DNA of 64,000 nt from Chloroflexi bacterium 44-23 (lineage in GTDB: Bacteria > Chloroflexota > Anaerolineae > Anaerolineales > Anaerolineaceae), in contig MKUW01000028.1 of NCBI GenBank assembly GCA_001899005.1, positions 553,163-617,162 of the forward strand, written 5' to 3'. Below are positions 58,632 to 64,000 of this stretch, piece by piece. Position 1 is the stretch's first letter, and each line of letters begins with the position of its first letter. The notes below the pieces were generated by a model. That model was not told the DNA's origin and made no database searches. It saw only the letters and a program-made list of their open reading frames with translations. A program made the translations under genes and the position numbers.

Positions 58632-59865
58632 TTATGAAAACCTCGCACATCATTTGAAAGTAATTAGCAAGAACAATCTTTTTTGTATATAAATTTTCCA
58701 AATAAAATCGGGCAGCTGAACCCATTCTATCTCGAAGTTCTTCATTTTTATAAAGATCCATAATATTAATTATAAGTCCTTGCGTATCGCCTGGCTCAAC
58801 ACAAGTTCCGCATTCGCTTTTAATTATGAGCTCATTAATTTCGCTGCCTTTCGTTACAATTGCCAGAATTGGTCTACCACTTGCCATGATGTTAAAAGTC
58901 TTGTAAGGCAATGAGTAAGGGGAAGAGCTTGAGTTCAAAGTCACCAGGCCTATATCCGCCGCTGCCATCATTTCGGCTAGTTTTTGGCGTGGCTGAAAGG
59001 GTAAAAAAATCACATTCTTTAGGTGGCGGTCATGTGCAATTTGCATCAACTGCTCTTTACGGGTGCCCTCCCCAACAAAAACAAAAAATATTTTTTCGTC
59101 GCCATTGAGTTGAGTTGCAGCTTCAATTACATCTTCGAGAGCTGAAGTCTGCCCAAGATTGCCGGCATAAAGAATTACAAATTTCCCTATCAAGTCGTTT
59201 TTCCGCCGAAATTCATTTTCTTTTTCCATTGGGAAGATTTGATCTGCATTGACCCACACCGGCAGCACCGAGATTTTATCGGCGGGTATCCCTTTTCGCA
59301 ATAGATTTTGACGAAACCCTTCCGAAATTAATGATATGTGGTCGGCCCGGTGATAAAGAAACTTTTCGAAATGGCTTAATATGCCAATCAAAAACTTACT
59401 GCGTAGTGCGCCAGCGGCAACGGCTGCATCAGGGTACAGATCCTCAACCCGTAAGATCCACCTCGCCCCAAACAAACGTGCCAACACCCAGGCTGTTAAA
59501 CCCAAAGGCAATGGCGGAGAATAGCTAAAAACAACATCCTGCCTACCAGCTGCCAACCCACCCCACAATGCCCCCAGACTGAAGGTTGCCCAGTTGATTA
59601 CGCGCGCTAAGTTGTCTTTTCGGGTAGTGATGAAACTCCAAACACGATAAATGGTAATTCCGTGAAATGTCTTTTTTCCAAGAATTCGGTTACGATAACC
59701 GTCGTAAACTTTGCCAAACGGGTAATTCGGTGCGCAAGTTACAAAGGAGACCGTGCACCCTATGGTGGTTAGGTCTTCTGCCAGTTCGGTAGCCAGTACT
59801 GCTCCGCTCACCTCTTCGGGAAAATAATGTTGAGCAATAATTAATATTTTCAATGATTTATTCAT
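58618..59865 (-). CDS. Glycosyltransferase family 4 protein (WbuB-like)
   Basis: 415 residues. The N-terminal domain starts KILIIAQHYFPEEVSGAVLA and continues with NYPFGKVYDGYRN, as in WbuB-type transferases. The donor-binding domain has LYAGNLGQTSALEDVIEAA (near residue 225). The usual E-x7-E region is read as YSLPYKTFNIMASGRPIL (near 320), with the first Glu replaced. It is cytoplasmic and adds a sugar to a lipid-linked intermediate. It is followed by the formyltransferase with a 14-base overlap. Confidence 0.88.
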   Translation of the reverse strand: MNKSLKILIIAQHYFPEEVSGAVLATELAEDLTTIGCTVSFVTCAPNYPFGKVYDGYRNRILGKKTFHGITIYRVWSFITTRKDNLARVINWATFSLGALWGGLAAGRQDVVFSYSPPLPLGLTAWVLARLFGARWILRVEDLYPDAAVAAGALRSKFLIGILSHFEKFLYHRADHISLISEGFRQNLLRKGIPADKISVLPVWVNADQIFPMEKENEFRRKNDLIGKFVILYAGNLGQTSALEDVIEAATQLNGDEKIFFVFVGEGTRKEQLMQIAHDRHLKNVIFLPFQPRQKLAEMMAAADIGLVTLNSSSSPYSLPYKTFNIMASGRPILAIVTKGSEINELIIKSECGTCVEPGDTQGLIINIMDLYKNEELRDRMGSAARFYLENLYTKKIVLANYFQMMCEVFINGKI

Positions 59866-60043
59866 TGTCTAACTTTTGAAATATTATTTGAATTAATAAC
59901 TTACTTACTAGTATTAAGGTGCCTTCAGATTTGTGACCAAAAATTGATATTAATAAAATATTAATTATCATATCCTTTTGTTTAACATGAAGAAAATTAT
60001 GTGTGTTATCAAAGAAAAATTTAATGAAAAAAGTAATTTGTTG
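59866..60043. other. AT-rich spacer
   Basis: No feature seen. It precedes the start of the WbuB-like gene on the minus strand and presumably holds its promoter or ribosome binding site. Confidence 0.5.
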
Positions 60044-60464
60044 TTAATTGGAATCCTTTATAACTTTTACATAAATTTCAGATAAATTTTTATAGTTATT
60101 CTCAGATGTAAAAAAATTAAGATATGATTGCCTAGCAAATCTTGAAAATTTCTTCCAATCATTATGATTAATCCGGATAGATAAATCCAAAAACCACATT
60201 TTCTAGCAAACGGCTGAAAATTGATGATGATTTTGAAAATGTCGAGAAGCAACGTGTTATGCTATAACCTGAAGGGGTATTTTCTGAAGAAAAAATCGAT
60301 CGTTTGTACCCCTCATAAATTTGCCCTGCTGGACGGTTGGGAAAATTTGTTATCACCTTGACAACATGGCCAAGCGCTGTCAATTCATGGGCTAAACTTT
60401 GGCTTGTCCGCGCACTAACGATTGGCTCAGGAAGAAAAACGGATGAAACGATTACTATATTCAT
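60044..60464 (-). pseudogene. Decayed glycosyltransferase family 4 gene with an internal deletion
   Basis: The 5' part (60464-60168, 98 codons) has a typical GT4 N-terminus: VSSVFLPEPIVSARTSQSLA, then FPNRPAGQIYEGYKR and a RLLENVVFGF segment. It ends at a TAA. The following ~47 codons in the +1 frame (about 60186-60044) read WKKFSRFARQSYLNFFTSEN and then a YKNLSEIYVKVIK tail, like the C-terminus of such enzymes. About 250 residues, including the donor site, are missing, so it is a remnant. Confidence 0.7.
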
Positions 60465-60498
60465 AAAAAGAAATTCATATGTAGTTTTAGCGGAAACA

Positions 60499-61617
60499 TT
60501 AAGACATTAATAAGTAAATATCCCCTAATTTTTCTATATATTTTCTAATGTCATAATCTCTTTGAGCTTTTTTCTGTCCATTTTTCCCCATTTCAAGTCT
60601 CATCAAAGGATTTTGAATAAGTTTTTTTATCTCACTGGCCAGAGAAATTGTAGACCGTGGGGGTATTAATATCCCGGTTAATCCATCCTCAAGTATATCG
60701 GGGATACCGCCAACATTCGTAGCAATAATTGGCAAACTAGCTGCCATCGCTTCTAAAATAACCATGGGCATGCCTTCGTGATGAGAAGGTAAAATAAAAA
60801 TATCTGACTTAGAAAAGCATGTAATCTTCTCATTCCCAAAAATTGGTTCTTGAAAATGAATATATTTTTCGATATTTAATTCGCGAATCTGATTCTTAAT
60901 TTCTTTTAGCTCATTAAAATCAATCTCTTCACCCGTGATAGTTACCAAAAAATTGCCAACCCCCTCTTGAACCAAAAGATTTATTGCTTGAATTAAATCA
61001 AATATTCCTTTTTCTTCGCTAATATGCCCCATGAATAAAATGTTTACAAAATCGCTGCTTTTCCGTAAGTGCTTAACAATAGAATACATTTCAGTATTGA
61101 TACTGTTGGGTAGATATTTTATTAACTTCGCTTTTATAAATGGTGGCAGCACCATCCATTCTTTCGATAATACCAGTAAACAATCACAGCGGTTGAGGAT
61201 TAATTTTACCCACCAGGTCCAAACTTTTGAGCTATCCGGAGGCAACAAGGCAAAAAAACTGCAATGCGGCGCTAGTATAACTTTCCTTTGTAGAAATTTT
61301 GAAACAACTACCAGTAGACCATTTTTGACAAAAGACCCCCGGTGTGCAGTCACAATATGAATAACATCGGGTTTAAAGTTAAATATAGTGAAAGTGAATA
61401 AGCAAATTGTTTTTAAAGAATGAAGAATTGGTCTGAGCCCCACTTTTCCTAAACTTGTTTTTTCTTGGGGAATGGAAGATTCTAAAAAGCGTATGTTGAA
61501 ATTGTTTCTAACTTCTGTTTGGAAGATCGCCTCAAATAGTGAAGAGATTCCCCCCCAAGGCTTCCCCATATGAGCAACTATAAGAATTTTCGGATTACAT
61601 GCTTCTTTTTGACGCAT
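60499..61617 (-). CDS. Glycosyltransferase family 4 protein
   Basis: 372 residues. GT-B fold with HMGKPWGGISSLFEAIF near the N-terminus. The donor domain has MGHISEEKGIFDLIQAI (near residue 198) and the E-x7-E region SHHEGMPMVILEAMAASLP (near 280). The C-terminal helix closes at YIEKLGDIYLLMS. It overlaps the upstream acyltransferase gene by 23 bases, implying coupled translation. Sugar specificity is unknown. AT-rich codon use. Confidence 0.88.
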   Translation of the reverse strand: MRQKEACNPKILIVAHMGKPWGGISSLFEAIFQTEVRNNFNIRFLESSIPQEKTSLGKVGLRPILHSLKTICLFTFTIFNFKPDVIHIVTAHRGSFVKNGLLVVVSKFLQRKVILAPHCSFFALLPPDSSKVWTWWVKLILNRCDCLLVLSKEWMVLPPFIKAKLIKYLPNSINTEMYSIVKHLRKSSDFVNILFMGHISEEKGIFDLIQAINLLVQEGVGNFLVTITGEEIDFNELKEIKNQIRELNIEKYIHFQEPIFGNEKITCFSKSDIFILPSHHEGMPMVILEAMAASLPIIATNVGGIPDILEDGLTGILIPPRSTISLASEIKKLIQNPLMRLEMGKNGQKKAQRDYDIRKYIEKLGDIYLLMS

Positions 61618-62209
61618 AAATTTCTGTATTATTAATCATCTTTTCTAGTTCAATTTTTGAAAAACATGCTTCAGTTGGATATAGTGCCTGTTCATGAAGA
61701 AGAATCTCTTTTAAATTGAAACGAAATTTAATTACTCTCGCTGGAACACCGGCTACAACCGAATAAGGAGGCACATCTCTTGTAACGACCGCACCTGCAG
61801 CAACGATGCAACCACGATGTAAATGAACCCCCTTTAGAATTACCACATTGGTTCCCACCCATATATCGTCATCAATGATAACATCTTGATCATTCTCTGG
61901 AAGTTTTTCCTGTACATCATATAAAAATTTCCCTATGACTCCAGTATTATGATTCCCACCTATAATTGTTACATTTGGACCGAACAATACATTATTTCCG
62001 ATTTTTATCTTACTCTCGGACGCTAAAAATGTTGCACCTTTACCAATTGATACATTCTTTCCAACCTCGATATTTGAATAATAAAATAAATCTATTGGAT
62101 CGAAAATGAAGTTTTTCCCATATTTCATGAAAGCCGGCTTAAGAATTAACATCTTAATTCGTTTTTGAACACGTAAGAGGAAAATATATAACCAAGCAAA
62201 GATTCTCAA
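61595..62209 (-). CDS. Hexapeptide-repeat (LbH) acyltransferase
   Basis: 204 residues. Left-handed beta-helix repeats run from ~residue 45 to 180, with typical [IV]G-x4 units: SNIEVGKNVSIG, KIKIGNNVLFGPNVTI, and VIIDDDIWVGTNVVILKGVH. The catalytic His is probably in GGNHNTG (~85). The end VAGAVVTRDVPPYSVVAGVP is the CatB/WbbJ-type signature. It would O-acetylate or N-acetylate a sugar in the polysaccharide. A membrane-facing N-terminal helix (~1-25) is present. Confidence 0.85.
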   Translation of the reverse strand: MRIFAWLYIFLLRVQKRIKMLILKPAFMKYGKNFIFDPIDLFYYSNIEVGKNVSIGKGATFLASESKIKIGNNVLFGPNVTIIGGNHNTGVIGKFLYDVQEKLPENDQDVIIDDDIWVGTNVVILKGVHLHRGCIVAAGAVVTRDVPPYSVVAGVPARVIKFRFNLKEILLHEQALYPTEACFSKIELEKMINNTEIYASKRSM

Positions 62210-62355
62210 CTTAGTACCCTTTAATCATAAGAATTGTAAGAGCAGGTTTAGTAATTACTCTGATCTTGATCCTTCAATATAATCTCTTTAAATTTTTCAT
62301 ACAGATAAACCCATTGAAAGATTAGCTTTTAATTTTCTTCGATTTAAAATACTTA

Positions 62356-62493
62356 TTAATTATCCATATCAGAAACGAAACCGTGGATAATGTCTTCAAA
62401 TTGGCAAATCACCTCTGCTGGCTAAGTCAAAACTATGGGAATGCTACATATCATTGCTTCAGAGACCACATTTGGCCAACCTTGAGGATATGA
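62356..62493 (-). pseudogene. Glycosyltransferase C-terminal remnant with an internal stop
   Basis: In one minus-strand frame, SYPQGWPNVVSEAMICSIPI, then a VLT-stop-PAEVICQF segment and DIIHGFVSDMDN followed by TAA. This matches the donor-binding E-x7-E region of GT4 enzymes, with a premature TAG in place. No intact gene surrounds it. It is a separate remnant from the one at 60044-60464. Confidence 0.65.
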
Positions 62494-62662
62494 AGTTTAT
62501 AAATGGGAATCTTAATTAAGAGAGAAATCAAATATTCCTTTACAATCCCAAATAGGCGAATTTTAATATTATCTTTGAAATTCCTTTTCTTAATTCAAGC
62601 TGTGAGGAAATACATTCATATTGATTATTGCTAATAATTTCTAACGATATAAATAAAAATAA
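62494..62662. other. AT-rich non-coding sequence
   Basis: No gene or motif seen. It may contain more eroded glycosyltransferase sequence and the promoter of the acyltransferase. Confidence 0.4.
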
Positions 62663-63871
62663 TTATGAATCGATTACTATAGATTCAAGGAAATTTTTAA
62701 TTGTTTTAACGTGTTCCCGATTATCAAAACACAATTTTGCTTTTTCCCTACCAGCTATACCTAAGGCAATAGCACTTTCTTTATTCGATATTATTTCAAT
62801 TATTCTATTTGAAATTTCTTTCGAGCATGATGGTGAAATTAAATGAGCCTCTTTTCGATCTACTAAGTACATTGAAATATCTAGAATATCGGAAGTAATT
62901 ATAGGTCTTCCTGAAGCTAAAAATTCGACTAACCTAGTTGGAAATGCAGCTATTGTCATAATTGTTCTCTCTCTTGGTAAGAGAAGAATGTCAGCCTCAT
63001 ACAAAGCTTTGTAATAGTCATTATCAGACAAATTTCCCCTGAAAATCACATGTTTGTTAACTATTTCATTACTATAATTTAAAAGTTGGATTGCTTTTTG
63101 TGAATTTTTCTCCACGCCAATAATATGTAATTTCACATGTATACCTAAATTTTGTAAAATGTCTAAAGAATCAATAATATATATTAATCCATCACTTTTT
63201 TTAATTCCCCCCACAAAAGTAAGATTTATTTCCCCATTACTTATCTTAACTTTTGACATTTTCAAAAATGGGTCATTTTCAAAATCATAAATTGAAGGTA
63301 TTTTAATGATATTCTTAACACTTTTAGAAAATTTTCTTTCTAGAAAACTAGAAATTACTAGAAGCCCATCGCTATGCTTATCTACAATCAATCTTTTTAA
63401 TAGCGATGATAGAAAATTAAAATCAAAAAGCCAAAAAGTAAAAACACCAGGGGTTGTCCATTCAACAACATCTGAAACTAAAGGAATGTGTCTCCTTTTG
63501 CAGAAACAGTAAATGGGGAATGATTCAATAAAACCGACAGTATATAAAAGAACGATATCAATTTTTTCATTCAACATTAATTCTTCCATATAATCTACAC
63601 TTTTTCTTATAGATAATAGGAAATTAATAGTTTTTTTAAAGAAGCTCTTTCCCCCAGTTTTTATTAATCCGTTAGCTGATTTATATTTTACCTTTTGAAA
63701 ATATGACCAGTCATTATCTTGTTCCAGTAAATCGGTTTTTGTTGTAGAAGATTGAGTAATTACAGTTACATTAATTCCAAGTGAACATAATCCAGTCGCA
63801 ATGTTACGTATCCTTGTCCCTCCGGCATCACCGAAAGGGAACTTAAAATAACCAATAATTAATAAGTTCAT
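62663..63871 (-). CDS. Glycosyltransferase family 4 protein
   Basis: 402 residues. The acceptor domain opens with PFGDAGGTRIRNIATGLCSL (near residue 13). The donor domain has FVGGIKKSDGLIYIIDSL (near 215). The region RTIMTIAAFPTRLVEFLASG (near 308) corresponds to the nucleotide-sugar site. Strongly AT-rich codon use. Its start follows the truncated acyltransferase by three bases, so these genes form one leftward transcript. Sugar specificity unknown. Confidence 0.85.
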   Translation of the reverse strand: MNLLIIGYFKFPFGDAGGTRIRNIATGLCSLGINVTVITQSSTTKTDLLEQDNDWSYFQKVKYKSANGLIKTGGKSFFKKTINFLLSIRKSVDYMEELMLNEKIDIVLLYTVGFIESFPIYCFCKRRHIPLVSDVVEWTTPGVFTFWLFDFNFLSSLLKRLIVDKHSDGLLVISSFLERKFSKSVKNIIKIPSIYDFENDPFLKMSKVKISNGEINLTFVGGIKKSDGLIYIIDSLDILQNLGIHVKLHIIGVEKNSQKAIQLLNYSNEIVNKHVIFRGNLSDNDYYKALYEADILLLPRERTIMTIAAFPTRLVEFLASGRPIITSDILDISMYLVDRKEAHLISPSCSKEISNRIIEIISNKESAIALGIAGREKAKLCFDNREHVKTIKNFLESIVIDS

Positions 63872-63874
63872 ATT

Positions 63875-64000
63875 TTACTCAATTGGAATTCCCTTTACAA
63901 AACGCGCTGGGTTCCCCGCCCAAAGCTGATTTGCACCAATGGATTTAGTTACAACGGATTGTGCGCCTACAATTGCCCCTTCTCCTATAACAACACCTTT
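63875..64000 (-). CDS. Hexapeptide-repeat acyltransferase, C-terminal end only
   Basis: 41 codons at the window edge, open to base 64000. GVVIGEGAIVGAQSVVTKSI followed by GANQLWAGNPARFVKGIPIE is the classic end of a CatB/WbbJ-type left-handed beta-helix acyltransferase. The stop at 63875 precedes the glycosyltransferase start by three bases. The upstream part lies outside the window. Confidence 0.85.
   Translation of the reverse strand, partial: KGVVIGEGAIVGAQSVVTKSIGANQLWAGNPARFVKGIPIE

Noticed and set aside
1..64000. tRNA, rRNA and CRISPR features
   Set aside because: No T-arm-like GGTTCGAAT context outside genes, no rRNA-like conserved stretches, and no regularly spaced repeat-spacer array were seen. 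The 48-bp and heptamer repeats have no variable spacers.

Overview
The window reads as a chromosomal segment of a Chloroflexota bacterium, most likely Anaerolineae-like. This is an inference. The best taxonomic hint is the 842-residue YYY/DUF2298 membrane protein at 45209-47737, a family typical of Chloroflexota and some Archaea. Supporting hints are the moderate GC content, a complete Liv-type ABC transporter and many PAS/GAF histidine kinases. No rRNA, tRNA, CRISPR array or intact insertion sequence was seen.

Layout. (1) 1-18191 is a catabolic island built on two divergent gene sets around an AT-rich control region at 6698-6965. The leftward set is a GntR regulator, the FAD and 2Fe-2S subunits of a molybdenum hydroxylase, an SCP2-like/TudS-like fusion, a cyclase-family hydrolase, an isopropylmalate-synthase-like enzyme, and the molybdopterin subunit, which is cut by the window edge. 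The rightward set is an IclR regulator, SDR, PfkB/KDG-type kinase, KDPG-type aldolase, Old Yellow Enzyme, CoA-transferase, crotonase, FAH-family hydrolase, Zn-alcohol dehydrogenase and a fumarate-reductase-like flavoprotein, nearly all tightly packed or overlapping. Together they suggest oxidation and desulfuration of an unknown cyclic or acidic substrate down to pyruvate and CoA intermediates. (2) 18188-26017 holds a GNAT-like protein, an M24 peptidase and a small exopolysaccharide group (glycosyltransferase, flippase, PP-loop protein, pyruvyl transferase). (3) 26244-31475 is a signalling cluster: a REC-multi-PAS kinase, an OmpR-type regulator and a GAF-PAS kinase. (4) 31476-32113 is a repeat-rich spacer. 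(5) 32114-38054 is a livKHMGF branched-chain amino-acid-type transporter. It is preceded by a candidate attenuator: a strong promoter, a 35-codon leader ORF rich in Ile/Leu/Val codons, a pause-type hairpin and an intrinsic terminator. (6) 38401-44906 holds an XdhC maturation protein (probably serving the hydroxylase of region 1), a methyltransferase, a GlsB-like protein, a BaeS/BaeR-like two-component pair, a secreted triple-repeat protein and two tandem ribbon-helix-helix-like paralogues with a near-consensus promoter and a palindrome. (7) 45209-52833 is visibly GC-richer: the YYY protein, AzlCD, a kinase plus a REC-PAS-GGDEF protein, a lone allophanate-hydrolase C-terminal-like domain and a cytochrome c lipoprotein.

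(8) 52846-55551 is a repeat island. It has heptamer arrays, a 46-bp perfect inverted repeat around a V4R-like gene, four 48-bp repeats, a frameshifted four-helix-bundle (IVP) gene and a Rnk/GreA-like gene. (9) 55552-64000 becomes strongly AT-rich and is a second surface-polysaccharide locus: VanZ, a TPR protein, GNAT/FemAB-like, formyltransferase, three intact glycosyltransferases, two hexapeptide acyltransferases (one cut by the window edge) and two glycosyltransferase remnants.

What I see directly are reading frames, motifs, repeats and overlaps. Family names come from recognised motifs. Pathway proposals are inference, and no database search was possible.
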